Of a DNA stretch of 64,000 nucleotides, positions 10,397 through 22,021 are shown in pieces (position 1 is the stretch's first letter; every line of letters begins with the position of its first letter). The notes beneath the pieces are model-generated. The model was given only the letters and a program-made list of their open reading frames with translations, was not told the origin of the DNA and searched no databases. The position numbers and the translations under genes are program-made. The DNA is from Phanerochaete sordida (taxonomy: Eukaryota > Basidiomycota > Agaricomycetes > Polyporales > Phanerochaetaceae), in NCBI GenBank assembly GCA_019973155.2, contig BPQB01000025.1:368780-432779 (forward strand), in the 5' to 3' direction.

Positions 10397-11708
10397 ATGT
10401 TCACACGACTTGCATTCCCCTTAGTTCTTGCAATCAGCCTTTTGGCTCCGTACCATGTCGCCGGTGCGCCTCCACCGACGCCTTCAGGAGGTTTGGGCAC
10501 GAACTCGTCTGACGTACCCATGTACGTTCCGATGAGTGACTTCGATTTTGCATCCTTGGTGAGCTCTACTAGTGCACATAGGAGCTTGAAAAACTAAGTT
10601 TCCTCCAGACACTCGCACTCAATCAGGAGCTCATCGAGCTCGATCTGTTCAACGCCGGCCTAGCACAATTCTCAACCGATGACTTCCAGAACGCAGGCAT
10701 CGGCCCGAACGAGCAGTACCTCATCCAATGGATGGGACAGCAGGAAGTCGGCCACGCCCAGCTTCTGTCGAATATTCTCTCGCCGAACGTCACCACGGCT
10801 TGCAACTACACATACCCTTTCACCACCGTGCAAGAGTTCATCGACTTCTCAATGCGCATCACGCGCCTGGGCGAGAGCGGCACGTTCGGCTTCCTTGAGC
10901 ACCTGGACTCGAGGGCGAGCGCATCGCTGCTGCTCGAGGCGATCTCGACGGAGAGCCGCCAAGAGATGATCTTCCGCCAGCTTGAGGGCCTCTTCCCCAT
11001 GCCAGCAAGCGCTCCCTGTTATATTCGCATCTGCCTCCTTGCTAACGTCAACGCCGATGCAGTTCTGGTTCACGCCGGCCATCACGCAGAGCATGCAGTG
11101 GTCGTACCTCGCGCCCTATATCAGCAGCTGCCCGTCGACAAACCCGATGATTCAGTGGCAGAACTTCCCGTCTTTGAACGTCACGAACGCGCCGAACGTT
11201 ACCGCGCTGCTCAACGGTACGCAGCCGACCATCTCGAACAATGAGAGCACGCCCATCTCGCAGCCCGGGACTGAGCTCATGCTGTCCTGGGATAGCCCTG
11301 GCCAGCAGGTTGGGCCAAACCTCGCGTACAACACGTCGACGTCGGCGGGAACTCCGATGGTGAGCTGGTCCGGATGTTGCGATCTCCATGTCAGATATTG
11401 ACGTTACCGTTCGCAGTGGGCTGCATGGATCTCGCAGCTCAACACGACATACACGCCTCTGCAAAATGTCACAAACAACACAGCCACCACATCGCAGCCA
11501 GGCAGCGATGGAATCTTCGGCAATGGCACTGCACCTACTCTCAACGGGACCATGTACGTGTCTCCGTCGGATCCGACCTTGCCAATTGGCTGACCCCACG
11601 CTCAGTTTCGTTCTCATTACGGACAACAACCCCTTCGTCACTCCGTTCAACCTGTCGCTGTTGGATCAGCACGTTGTAGCTGGGCCGGCTTTGTACACTA
11701 TTGGATAG
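10397..11708 (+). CDS. Rds1-like secreted ferritin-fold stress protein
   Basis: Five exons (10397-10558, 10609-11004, 11063-11359, 11417-11553, 11606-11708) give 364 aa. Residues 1-23 are a signal peptide ending in HVAGA. Residues ~55-190 form a ferritin-like helical domain with carboxylate/His pairs (NQELIELDLFNAGLAQF and QQEVGHAQLLSN), as in the fungal Rds1 stress-response family. A C-terminal region with many N-x-S/T sites follows (NVTN, NGTQ, NNTATT, NLSLL), so the protein is probably glycosylated and at the cell surface or outside. S. pombe rds1 responds to nutrient and other stress; the biochemical role is not known. The second intron (11005-11062) begins GCAAGC instead of GT; it is the only boundary that keeps the conserved FPMP-FWFTPAI join in frame. 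Confidence 0.86.
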
Positions 11709-11909
11709 ACGACCTGCCGGCGGACCTAAAAATCGCGCATCCATCGATAGACATCCATCCGCTTGCTGAATAAATCCCCTCTAATATATTACATTGCACT
11801 TCGTTCGCGTGTGAGGACACAATACATTACGTGCTGCAGCTTGCGAAAATGTCGTGGCAGCGACTGCATACAGACTTAGCATGCCTTTCTGCTGCGCCCA
11901 GTTAGAGAT

Positions 11910-12770
11910 CTACTCGTCCTCGGGAGCGGCTATGTCGTTGTGCAGGCCTGGGTATCCACTCGCGACCTGCTCGATGAACACTTGCTGCCACTCCGCGGCA
12001 AGGCCTGCCGACATTCCTTTGTCGATGTCCCGATACTTGGCAAGGTTGCGGTACGAGCACCAGAGCATGCGTGTGTGCCCCTCGGCGACGAGCGTGACCT
12101 GGATCGTGTAGTCGCCGCGCTCGTCACGATCCAGCTCGTCGACTTGTCGCTGCGACACGCCGAGGTCGCGCAGCGCAACGGCGCGCTCTTCGCGCGAGAG
12201 CACTTCCGCGCCGATCACCTGCGTGCGCATGAAGGTTGTTTGCACGATCGTGTCTGCATACTTACGCACCTTGAAATACCGCTCGCGTTCTGCCGGCGCC
12301 GGCTCGTTACGTGCGACCAGAATGAACACTCTACGACGGCATTAGTACACTAGCCTTGGCGCATTTGGAGAGTCTCGTACACATGCGTAGCAAGGCGGTC
12401 CGGCGGATGGTTGGCGAGGTCGAGCGCATAGATGCCCTGTGCGAAGATTGTGCCGCGCCAACAGTCAAGCCACTTGTTGAACGCGTCGATGTACCCCGCC
12501 ATGCCGTGCTCCGCGGGGTCCTGGTAAAATGTGGTCGCCATATCGCACGCGTGCTTGTGCATCGGCCACGCCGCCTTCTGGCAGGCGTGCGAGCAGTATC
12601 TGACGAATCTGCAGGCGGTGCGCATGTTAGCTCCATCTGCGGCTTTGCCCGGACGCGAGAAACAGGGCGTACTGGCATTTGCTGCATTTTTTAAGGTTCG
12701 ACTTGCCGACGCGCTCGTTGCAGTAGTAGCAGCGGTCTACTGTCGTTACGCTGGGGTCTCCTTTCGGCAT
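11910..12770 (-). CDS. MYND zinc-finger protein, tandem copy A
   Basis: Four exons (12673-12770, 12381-12608, 12270-12330, 11910-12218) give 231 aa. Residues 14-54 are a MYND finger: CYYCNERVGKSNLKKCSKC, then CSHACQKAAW and HKHAC, giving the C6HC ligand set. A helical middle section (AFNKWLDCW, LANHPPDRLATHV) and a C-terminal block (GAEVLSREERA, RDERGDYTIQV, MLWCSYRNLAKY) are shared with copies B and C. MYND fingers bind short Pro-containing peptides in partners; these small basidiomycete proteins have no SET domain and no known function. Introns sit at the same positions in all three copies. Intron 3 (51 nt) is in frame and stop-free; I treat it as an intron because copy B has one at the same site. 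Confidence 0.85.
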
Positions 12771-13081
12771 ACTGTCTGTACGCTCTTCGAGTCCTGGGAA
12801 TCTGTGGAAGGTTAGCAGTGAACGTTGTGGTCAAGTTCAACCAACTCTATCACGCAGTCCAGGCAGCATGTCACAGCCGAGTGTGGCCCCACAAACTTTA
12901 ACCGCGTAGCCGAGGGCATCACCAAGCTGCTGAAGAGGGAATCAAAGGAACGTAAACTACAGAGGCTCCCGTCGTTCAGAATGTCGACGCGTAGGGAAAC
13001 TAAGGACGAAGGCTGGGATATTTCCGAGTAGATAGGATATGAGTACATTAATGAAAACGCGCCTGACACCGTGCTTACAGC

Positions 13082-13924
13082 CTACGCGCTGCCAGAGCCG
13101 AAGTCGCTCTGTGTTCCTGGCTTCCCGCTGGCGACCTTCGCGATCAGCGCCTGCTCCCACATGTCCGCAAGCGACGCAGAGGCCGCCTTGTCCATGTCCT
13201 GGTACTTGGACAGGTCGCGGAACGAGCACCAGAGCATCCGCAAGTGCTCGCCCGCGATTATGTTGATCTGGATCGTGTGGTCGCCGCGCGAGTCGCGGTT
13301 CAGCGTGTCGACCTGCTCCTGCGTCACGCCGAAGTCGAGGAGCGCGGTAGAGCGTTCTTCACGCGAGAGCACCTCAGCACCGACGACCTGTGAGAGAGAT
13401 CAGCTGTGTTTCGCCGTATCGGCTGCTCACTCGCGTACCTTAAACCATCGTTCGCGCTCGGCCGGCTTTGGCTCGGTGCGCTCAACGAGGATGAAGACCC
13501 TGTGTGCATGTCAGCACCGTCTCATCAAAAGGAGCGTATGTATTGCGCACACATGCGTGGCGAGCCTGTCTGGTGGGTGGTTCGCGAGGTCCATAGCAAA
13601 GATTGCCTGTTCGTACAAGTGGCCGCGCCAGCGGTCGAGCCACTTGTTGAACGCGTGCACGTACTCCTCCGTACTGTCCGACTGCTGGCTGTTCGTTGCG
13701 CCCATGGCGCACACCTTTTTGTGTGTTTGCCACCCTGCCTTCTGGCAGTCGCGTGAGCAGTATTTGACGAATCTGTGAAAGTGTCACTACACAATGGTAG
13801 ACCTCCAGAGAGTGGCCGGAGCTTACTGGCATTGGCTGCACTTCCTCAGGTTGGCCTTGCCGACCTTTTTGTGGCAGTAGTAACACACATCGGATGTCGT
13901 TGCGCGGGGATTTCCTCTCGGCAT
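13082..13924 (-). CDS. MYND zinc-finger protein, tandem copy B
   Basis: Four exons (13827-13924, 13551-13772, 13439-13499, 13082-13387) give 228 aa. The MYND finger has CYYCHKKVGKANLRKCSQC followed by CSRDCQKAGW and HKKVC. The rest matches copies A and C closely: AFNKWLDRW, LANHPPDRLATHVVFILVE, GAEVLSREERS, RGDHTIQI, MLWCSFRDLSKY. The exon boundaries are at equivalent codons in the three genes, so the copies arose by tandem duplication after the introns were in place. The gene is 311 bp from copy A and 281 bp from copy C, all on the minus strand. Function unknown; a protein-protein interaction role is the family expectation. Confidence 0.86.
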
Positions 13925-14205
13925 CTTGAACCGTGGTTGAGGTGGAAGATCTGTAGTGGCAGGTCAAGGCGTCGCGATCGTCATTTATAAGCGTCTCGTG
14001 CGCGACACGTGTTCGCGTCGCGTCGATGAACCACTGCAGCTTCGACGCGTCGAACCCGAATCCGTGCCTCTGCCAAAGCGTCAAGAACTTACAATACATA
14101 TGCACATCGAAGACCGAACGATTACAAATAATCACGCATATACCTGACATTCTACAGCATGTATGCGATCAACTTGCCACTGTGCGAGTGTGGCGAGCCG
14201 CCGTC

Positions 14206-15070
14206 TTACGCGTCCTCAGGGAACTCGACGTCGTCCTGGATCCCAGGATATCCATAGGCGACTTTCGCAATCACCGCCCCCTCCCACGTCGCCGCGAGCC
14301 GCGCGGACCTTGTCTTGTCGGCAGCCCGGAGCCTGGTGAGGTCGCGGTACGAGCACCAGAGCTGACGCGTGTGCTCTTCCGCAACCAAGTGGATCTGGAT
14401 CGTGTGGTCACCCCGCTCGTCGCGGTTCATCTCGGCGATCTGCTCCTCGCTCGCGCCGAAGTCGCGTACAGCCGTCGCGCGTTCTTCGCGCGAGAGCACC
14501 TCGGCGCCGGTGACCTGCAGGAAGTGCGAAGGTTCAGTCAAGTCCGTCGTGGCGCGCGCGAGCTCGGTGCGCACCCTAAAGTACCTCTCGCGCTCCCGCG
14601 GTACAGGAAAGTTGCGTTCGAGCAGGATGAACAGCCTGTGCGAGCGTCAGCGTCGCCGCGGCCGGCGCGGATACGACGGCCACGCACACATGCGTCGCAA
14701 GGCGGTCTGGCGGGTGGTTTGCGAGATCCATGGCCGCGATCCCAAGCTCAAACAGCGTCTCGCGCCAGCAGTTAAGCCACTTGTTGAACGCACTGTTGTA
14801 TTTGACCTGGCCGAGCTCCGTGATCGTCGCGTTGGTTGCCGCACCCGATGCGCATGACAGCTTGTGCGTCGGCCATGCCGCCTTCTGGCAGTCGCGCGAG
14901 CAGTATTTGACGTATCTGTGTGATGTTGGTGGCATCCGAGGCCCCTGAGTTCACCATCAAAGCAGCACTTACTGGCACTGGCTGCATTTCTTCAGGTTGG
15001 CTTTGCCGACTTTCTCGTTGCAGTAGTAGCAACGGTCACCCGTCCTCGCATCAGGATCACCTCTCGGCAT
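14206..15070 (-). CDS. MYND zinc-finger protein, tandem copy C
   Basis: Four exons (14973-15070, 14688-14915, 14575-14635, 14206-14514) give 231 aa. The finger reads CYYCNEKVGKANLKKCSQC, then CSRDCQKAAW and HKLSC. The middle part AFNKWLNCWRETLFELG and the C-terminal LWCSYRDLTRL are diverged relative to A and B, but the order of conserved blocks is the same. Intron 3 (60 nt) is again in frame and stop-free. This copy lies first in the array with respect to transcription and its start codon is 157 bp from the second MITE. Confidence 0.86.
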
Positions 15071-15226
15071 CTCCGCTGCGCTCGTGTGCTTTGACGAAGA
15101 CTAGTGCTGTGTTGGACGAGTACACCCCCGCGCTGGCACTGCACCATGATTGTGCAGTTTCGGGTGAACCTTAGATAGTAAATGCACAGCAGCAGATTGG
15201 CTCACCAGCCACCATTGACTGAAATA

Positions 15227-15306
15227 CTGCCGTTTGCATAAGTCTGTGAAATCGCAGGACTTCGCTCCGTTTGTTTGGCCCTGTTTGGCTCAGCCCGTGA
15301 CCTAAG
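15227..15306 (+). repeat. Left TIR of MITE 2
   Basis: Inverted copy of 15657-15736; 77 of 80 positions match. Confidence 0.9.
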
Positions 15307-15656
15307 TAGAAATATTCAGTACCAAACGAAGGAAGGCAAGATAAAATTCCAAATAATTCATGGAGACCATGATGTATTCAATGTATGGAACAGACCTAAA
15401 GATCGGAAAGGAATGTGACCGATAGTGCCATGAGTACCAGAACATTGACCTTGCCAGCTTGGCGCCAGCAGGCCTGGGCATCAATGGGCGTTATTGGGCG
15501 CTATGTCCGCTGGGATGCTCGATACCCTCCTCTATAGTCTGGATCGCTCCCTATTTACTCAAGGGTTGGCTCAGAGGTCCAATAGCACCACTCAAGTATG
15601 CATGAATATTTCAGAGCATTTTGAGTCAGAAATCTGACATACACGGCTGGTGGAAG

Positions 15657-15736
15657 CTTAGGTCACGGGCGGAGCCAAGCAAGGCCAAACAAACGGAGCG
15701 AAGTCCTGCGATTTCACAGACTTATGCAAACGGCAG
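15657..15736 (-). repeat. Right TIR of MITE 2
   Basis: Inverted copy of 15227-15306; followed by TA at 15737-15738. Confidence 0.9.
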
Positions 15737-15959
15737 TAAATCTGCGCCGTGCGGTGCTCAATACCTAGGGTGACACGATATCAAGAAAGCGTCGCAAGCA
15801 TGACAAGAAGACATCACAAGTTATGCATTGACATGTAAAACAGCCAAAAACAAAGCAATAAGCCCCCAGGGCCCCATAACCAATCCATTTCCTTTTGCCC
15901 AGTGTGCAGAACAAACCAACTGGTCCGTCGCAAACACAAGGTAAAAGAAAAAGGAGGGA

Positions 15960-16150
15960 TCCCCCGACGACACAAGCCGATACTGCAGTGGCAAGGTCAT
16001 CGCGCCCCCGAGTTGCAAGCAGAGCTCGAGGAGCAAGGGCGGCAAAAATTTGATAACCAATAATGAAGGCGGTGCCTTCATAATAGTGGTTAAACTATTA
16101 AGAACAGATACTACACTTGATCTAAGCCAAAAGGCCAGAGTGGTAAGGAT
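15960..16150 (-). ncRNA. U2 spliceosomal snRNA
   Basis: Read on the minus strand from 16150, the RNA starts ATCCTTACC and contains the stem I region GGCCTTTTGGCTTAGATC, followed directly by AAGTGTAGTATCTGTTCTT. The latter holds GUAGUA, the sequence that pairs with the intron branch site. A stem IIa-like hairpin (AATAGTTTAACCACTATT) and a strong stem IIb hairpin (GAAGGCACCGCCTTC) follow. The Sm site is AAATTTTTG. Near the 3' end a 7-bp stem (CGATGAC with GTCGTCG) encloses a loop carrying TGCAGTA, matching stem-loop IV, the U2B''/A' binding site. Length is about 190 nt as in other fungi. The exact 3' end is uncertain by several bases. Confidence 0.93.
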
Positions 16151-16170
16151 TCGAGATGGGCGGGGGCCCG

Positions 16171-16180
16171 CTTATATACT
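16171..16180 (-). promoter_or_regulatory. TATA box of the U2 snRNA gene
   Basis: The minus strand reads AGTATATAAG 21-30 bp upstream of the U2 5' end, a normal TATA distance. Confidence 0.7.
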
Positions 16181-18369
16181 CTGCGCGCGCTGCGCACGGA
16201 CCAGGCGTCGCTTATGTCAGCGCGACGCGCCGCCGAGGCGCAAAGCGCGCGCGCACTGGTTCTTTGGTCGTTGGCAGGCTGCACGGGCTTCGCTTTGACG
16301 ATCACGCGTTTCAGGAGGGCTTGGCAGGTTCGCGCGGACAAGATATATTGAGGAACTACGACATGGCGACAGAGCGCGTTCTGCCTGGTGCCACCGATCC
16401 CAGGAACGGGCAGCGTAATCCGTTCGCAAAGCACACGAAACACCAGGAAACACTTGGCGTGCATCTATTGCCATGGCCCACCAGACATCTGGTTCTAGGG
16501 CTGCGCGTTGAACCATTGTCGGACACCGCGCATGACACCGCCCTGAATGTGGCGGCGCAAGTAACCATGTCAGAGGTGGACAAACAATGCATCGAAGCTC
16601 GGGACGTCGGTGATACTCACACCAGGAGATCCGCACCGCGATACAGCGTGGCTGCTGCCACTGGTGGGCAGATGCCTCTCGCGAGCACACGATTGAGGCC
16701 GAGATTTCTGGGCGTACGCGCCGCAAATGGGCTTCGCTAGCCACGTTCATGGGTCTGCGCAGGCGATCCCAGCGGGCTGCGATAATCTTGCAATGTGCCG
16801 GAATGAAATGCCGTGGGCTTCCTGGGCTTCGCGCCTTCGGACAGGCGCGGTACGTACTGGTCACCGAGATAACGATCTCGGTTGTCCACCTGCTGCCACC
16901 GCGCCTGCGCCGAAGCTGTCATGCTCAAGGAGATGAAAGGGTCAGGCAAGGGTCAGGCAGCAACCAGACGTATTCACATGCGGGCGGGTTCCGTACCATG
17001 CCTGGGTGGCGGGATCGATATGAAGCTGCCAAAGGGCACGAGTGCTAGGAATGGCGAGTGGAACGACAATGGAGTTGGCCACTGGCTGCTCACTCAGACG
17101 ATGAGGTCACCGACAGCAGGCCATTGGCGGGCGAGCGGTGTCAAACCGGAGTCAGTTCTGTCCCTGCGCTGCTCTGAATATGCCTATCAAGCCCTGGGTC
17201 GCTGATCATTGGGGTGATATACGTACAAGGGCAGCAACGTATCGAGAGCCGCGTACGCGTTCGATGTGCGCAGCTAGGGGATACATCGGTGGACAGCTGT
17301 GAGATGGCCGCCGCTTACCGCGGGAAGCGGCGAGCGTGTCCAGCCTGGGCCCCTCTTGCTGTCAGCTCGGCCGCAAGCCACCCAGGCGACCCGGAGTAGC
17401 ATGGCGCGGCCCGTTTCGTCGTTTCCGCCGTCGCAGGAAAAGGCATGACTTACCGAGACACGCGGCATAATTACCTCGCTGACCGCCCAATTGGCATGTG
17501 CATGTATTCATGTCCGGCGGCTTCTGGCAGGCTACGTGGGGATCCGGGAGCCATAATGACTCCGCGGATGGCTGCTGCGCCGCTGTATGGCCGGGAAGTG
17601 ACTCGCCCCAGCGTCGAGTTCCGCTGGACGTGGGCTGCGTTCTGTCAAGCTCTGCCCCTCGTCAGGAGGAGAGGCAGCCGCATGCGGGGCGGGCGGCGCA
17701 CACGGGCTGATCGATGGGCTAACAACGAGGCGCGGAGATGTCTGTACGGGCTGGGGAGGTTTATTATGTGTGGCAGGGTCGCGCGGTGAAAGGGCCGAGG
17801 GAAGGGACAACAGCCGGAGTCGAACAAGAGAGACCGAAAGCGGGCGGTATACGAGGCGTGGGAAAGCTGGGGCCGTATATACCGTTCCGGTGCATCGAAA
17901 ACTTTCTGCAAAGGCTCGCCTTTCTCTCCCCCGCTCCGCCTGCCCAGCAGACACCAGCCAACCGCGCCCCCGCCATTTTCTATGATACTCGCCCGCCTCA
18001 TTCGGTACGTCCCCCTCGTCGTCGCCGCACACGTTGCGCACACGTCGAACACCGTCGTCTGACCACCGTCCCCCTCGCAGTCCACAGATTAACAACATTC
18101 TCTTCGGACCACTTGCCTTCCCTCTCGTCGACACAGACCGCCCTCCTTAGGGCCCGCTACACTCCAGCAGCTACACACCTCTTCACCCCGCCTCCCACAC
18201 CTTCTCCTATGGGATAATTTCGTCTACGCACTAGCCGGATCCAGCTCGTCTGCTCCGCCATCCTCTCGTCCAGAAAATACAAAGCCCCTCCCCACACAGC
18301 GCAAAAGTAGAACCGCATAACACATAGACGACTCCGTACATATACCCCGCCGCTACCTAGACGAGCACG
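16181..18369. other. Gene-poor 2.2-kb stretch
   Basis: No exon chain or known motif was found on either strand. Motif-free frames of 100-215 codons occur, as expected in GC-rich DNA. The last ~500 bp become pyrimidine-rich on the plus strand and contain TATA-like GTATATACC near 17874-17882; they look like promoter and 5' leader of the next gene. Confidence 0.5.
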
Positions 18370-20002
18370 ATGTACGCCCTCAAGACCCCCGCTTTCCTGC
18401 GCCCAGCAGCTAGCCGGCCCACCTCGCCTGGCCCCACTTCTCGTCCTGACACGCCCAACGACCGGGCGCGCCCCATGTCCAAGCTGTCCTTTTCCAACTT
18501 CAAGCGCACCGCCTCCCCAATGACTCGCCCGACGTCAGCGCTCGTGCATGATGGATCCTACATGGAAGTACTCAGCCTCCGCCTCAGCGAGGCCATCTCG
18601 AGGGCCCTGGCGCAGCCGCCAGGCCCGGGTGTGCCCACCGAGCAGCTGAGCGGACGTCGGCCAATTCCCGCAGGACGGGGTCGCGCATTGGGTGAACTCA
18701 TTGCATCGTGCGTCGCAACACTTTTTGTCTCCACCTCCTCCACTGACCATTGTCGTCATCGACAGCGAGATTCAGTCTACACGCGAGGATCCACACCTCT
18801 ACCGTGCAGTCATCCGCACCTTGCATCGTCCCCTCTCGGTGCTCGTCACCAACCTTTCGGGTCAGCTCCTACCCCTGATCGCCTCGCCAGCCTTCGCGAG
18901 CGTTCCGTCACCCCAGTCCCCCAACCCGAACCCCACCCAATACCACGCGCTCGCCATCGCTACCTTTGCCGGAGAGCTCCTTAACACCTTTGACGAACTC
19001 GGGTTGGGTCGGGATGGCGACGTGCGCGGCGACGGGCTCAAGGGCATCAGGGACAGCCTTGTCACTACTATCAAGCGTGTCGTCGAACCGCTGGTCGCTG
19101 GTATCAAGAACGATCTGATGCCGCGCATTGAAGAGCTTGAGCAAAACCCGCCGCCCGCCGCCAAAGGGCCTACTGCCACCAAGACCGCAGTCGTGCACCC
19201 GACGGTCATGTACATGCAGAGCGTGATGCCCGTCTACGCGCGCGCCCTCAGCCGCTACATCACCTCTTCGGTCGCCGAGGGCTTCCTCGCCTCTCTCACG
19301 ATCTCGCTTGTCTGGCGCGGCCTCATCGCACTTTCGAACCGCCCTGCGCCTCCGGCCTCGACCACTCCGCCGGGGTCGCCTCCGCTGGGCTCTGCAAAGG
19401 CGGTGAAGGACACCAAGCGCCGCGGCTCGACTTCGACGCCGCCGACCACGCCTCCTCCCAGCCGGTTCACGCTGAAGCTGCCGCCGTCGCGCCCTCCCTC
19501 GCCCCTTTCCAACACGCGGGTGCCTGCCGTGGCATCAGACGCCAGGGCGCTCTACGAGCTGCTGAACCTCATCCCGCGGCCGGCGAAGGAGCTCGCGCGC
19601 GAGGCGGTGCAGGACGGCTTCGACTCGCTCAGCGCGCTCGTCGCGCTCCTCGAGTTCTGCCACACGCACAAGATCGACGCGGGCAACCTCGCGGAGCTGG
19701 CGACCGAGCTCGAGGCGCTCACGGAGGACCTCCCGGTGCTCATCGCGCTGCCGGTGCTGCTCCGCGCGTACGTCTTTGCGCCCGGCGCCGAGCGCACGGT
19801 CTCGAGCATGCTCGGCATCGCGGAGGGCACGTACCGCGCGAGCTGGCTCGCGGGCTTCGGCCGCGCGGAGGAGTGCGTGCCCGCGGTCGGCCAGCGCGTG
19901 CTCAACGTGCTGCGGGTCACGGACGGGTGCGAGCCCGGCAAGGAGGTCGTCGTGCGCTGGCTGCAGCGCGAGGTCGCCGAGGCTGCCGCGGAGCAACATT
20001 GA
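18370..20002 (+). CDS. Conserved-type fungal protein of unknown function
   Basis: Two exons (18370-18707, 18766-20002) joined by a 58-nt intron give 524 aa. The N-terminal ~60 residues are Pro/Ser/Thr-rich and disordered. From ~65 to 320 the protein is mainly predicted helical, with landmarks MEVLSLRLSEAISRAL, EDPHLYRAVIRTLHRPL, PTVMYMQSVMPVYARALSRY and SLTISLVWRGLIAL. A Pro/Ser linker (residues ~325-370) separates this from a second helical block (ARALYELLNLIPRPAKELAR to VVRWLQREVAEAA). I do not recognise a catalytic motif, membrane segment or named domain. The long CT-rich leader upstream suggests a well expressed gene. Confidence 0.75.
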
Positions 20003-22021
20003 CTATATGCTGGTGCTCAACTCACCGGCGAAGCCGTCTTCTCGCAACCGTGCGCGCCCATGCTTGCAAAGCTTTCTCTCGGATTTGCTCCTGTCTTTTC
20101 TGCTCGGAAGGACGGACCGCGTGTGCTTATGTTTTCGTCTGCCAACACGATTATTTTATTCGTATTTCACTACTACCATTGCAGTGACTTTGTCTCGGGT
20201 TCCTTCTTCTGGGTTGCGCCGTTGGTGTCTCATGTGGACCGTCGCGTCGTGTCTTACGATACCGTTGAATTAATCGTTGTTTCCGACCCGGACGCCAACG
20301 TGTGCGAGGTAGCTGTATCGATTGAATGTGCGCGCTGCGCTGGCATCTGTTGGCATATGGGTGCCCGAGAGTCTAGCCTGGCGTTCGGCCCAAACGTCGC
20401 CATCTCCGACCGAACACCCCTCCCCAGTGAATGACCAGTGCCCTCAAGTGAAGACCTGGCCGAGCACTCTACCCTAGCCTCGCAAACGCTGGCCCCAGCC
20501 CCAGCCTCCCGCCAGCAGCCCCGAGGCAGAGGTCGCGCGTCCGGGGGCGCATGATAGGCGCGCCCGCCACAATGCCAGCGTCTATCAAAACAAAACATGC
20601 GGCGGCCCGCCGTTTCCGCGCGCCTTCCACCACCTTCGAGGGCTCAATTTTTTCTGCTCTCCATCGTTCTTCCCCAATTTCCCCTCGCTGACTGGCCAGC
20701 GTGCGTCTGCCTCCGTGCGGGCGCTCTCCTCGCCGCGCCCCGCGCGAGAGGTGTCCGGCCGGGGTGAACACAGAGGCCCGGGCGGGCCACGGCTGGCGCG
20801 CCGCTGTTTTTCTGCTTTGCGAGCACTTGCTGCTGTGCACGGAGGTGCGACGCCCCGATGCGCATTTTCAGAGGTGTGTGTCATGCGCTGCGGGCCGCCG
20901 CGAGGGCTGCTGCTCAGCGCTCAGCCGTCGGCCGGTAACCCCGTCGCCTTTCTTTTTGCGTCCGCGGCCGCCCGCGCGCCAGCCTTGCCCGTGCCAGTGC
21001 GCCGTGGGCGGGCTTTTGTGCGTGCACGCCGCGCGGGACGGGGGCTTGTCTCAGGGCGACGGTCCCAGCGTGGGCGTCGGGCGAGTGCATGTGGTTGATT
21101 ATTGCAGGTGCAAAGGCACGTGAAGCCCGCTCCATTCTCGCGCAGCACCCCGTTCCAGAGGCAAGGCACCGTGGAAGTGCTATTTGCTACAACTCCATAT
21201 GCCAGCAACGACACGGAGCGCCAGAGCCGCAAAGCAGGCGCCGTGGAGGGATGCGGTGGTCGCGGTCTGGACGATGTCCGCGACCGCGTGGTCGCCCTTG
21301 GGACCCTTTGCGTCATGAGTCTCGGGCAGCGGTGAGTGCCTCGCGGGTGTCGCACTGTCTTGCATTCGTACTCAGTATTAAGGAACACACAGATACACTC
21401 GTTATATTGCTCTGCGATATTGCCTGGGCTTCTGAAACGCTGGTTAGCGTGCATCTCGGAATGGAAGAGGTACTCGCCCTTCGCAAGCTCATTGTGCAGC
21501 TACACTAGGAAATTCGCCTTTTCATCGACACTCTGTTCAAAAGACATTCAACAAGAGACTCGGCGGCCAGGCCCAGGGCTTTTGTGACGCCCGGCGCCGA
21601 TTTGGAGCCAGCGTCGATCCGGGCTGGCACAGGGCCGAGTCCGCTCCGAGCGGCGACATAAACCCTTTTGGCCGCGTCCTTTTTGCGCGCGTGAAACCTG
21701 CGCACAAAATAAACGAGGGTGCCCACCCACTTGGCAATAACTGCGGCGAATTTGTCGACGACCCACCGGACGCCTCGATCACGCTCGATCAAAAATTGCG
21801 TACGGGCCCTTGTGGCGCGAGCGCCCGCTGCCCGCTCGCGTATAAAGGCGGGCGCGGCGTGGCGAGGTGCCCTCACGTTCCAGCAACGCTCACACAGTCG
21901 CTCACACCAGGTCGCCGCCGCCCCCACGCTCTCTCTTGACACTCCTCGTCGCAGAGCCCTCCCTCGTCACTCTCTTCACTCGCACTACGCACCCCCACTA
22001 CACTCTACCCACTCCTTCACC
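20003..22021. other. Gene-poor 2.0-kb stretch, promoter of the DPBB gene at its end
   Basis: I see no supported exon chain. The region around 20600-21060 is very GC-rich. The final ~180 bp contain the TATA box and a CT-rich leader of the secreted DPBB gene. Confidence 0.5.
21841..21848 (+). promoter_or_regulatory. TATA box of the DPBB gene
   Basis: TATAAAGG lies 181 bp before the start codon in an otherwise GC-rich context and is followed by a pyrimidine-rich leader. Confidence 0.55.

Larger units (their letters stand above)
15227..15736. mobile_element. MITE with 80-bp terminal inverted repeats and TA target duplication
   Basis: The left arm 15227-15306 and right arm 15657-15736 are inverted copies with three mismatches in 80 bp; both begin CTGCCGTTTGCATAAGTC. 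TA flanks both ends (15225-15226 and 15737-15738). The 510-bp element has no transposase-like coding sequence. Its ends differ from those of the element at 8994, so it belongs to another family that also targets TA. Confidence 0.9.

Noticed and set aside
16363..16740. 126-codon frame beginning MATERVLPG after the U2 gene
   Set aside because: No recognisable motif, no intron despite intron-rich surroundings, and the preceding sequence is the U2 promoter flank.
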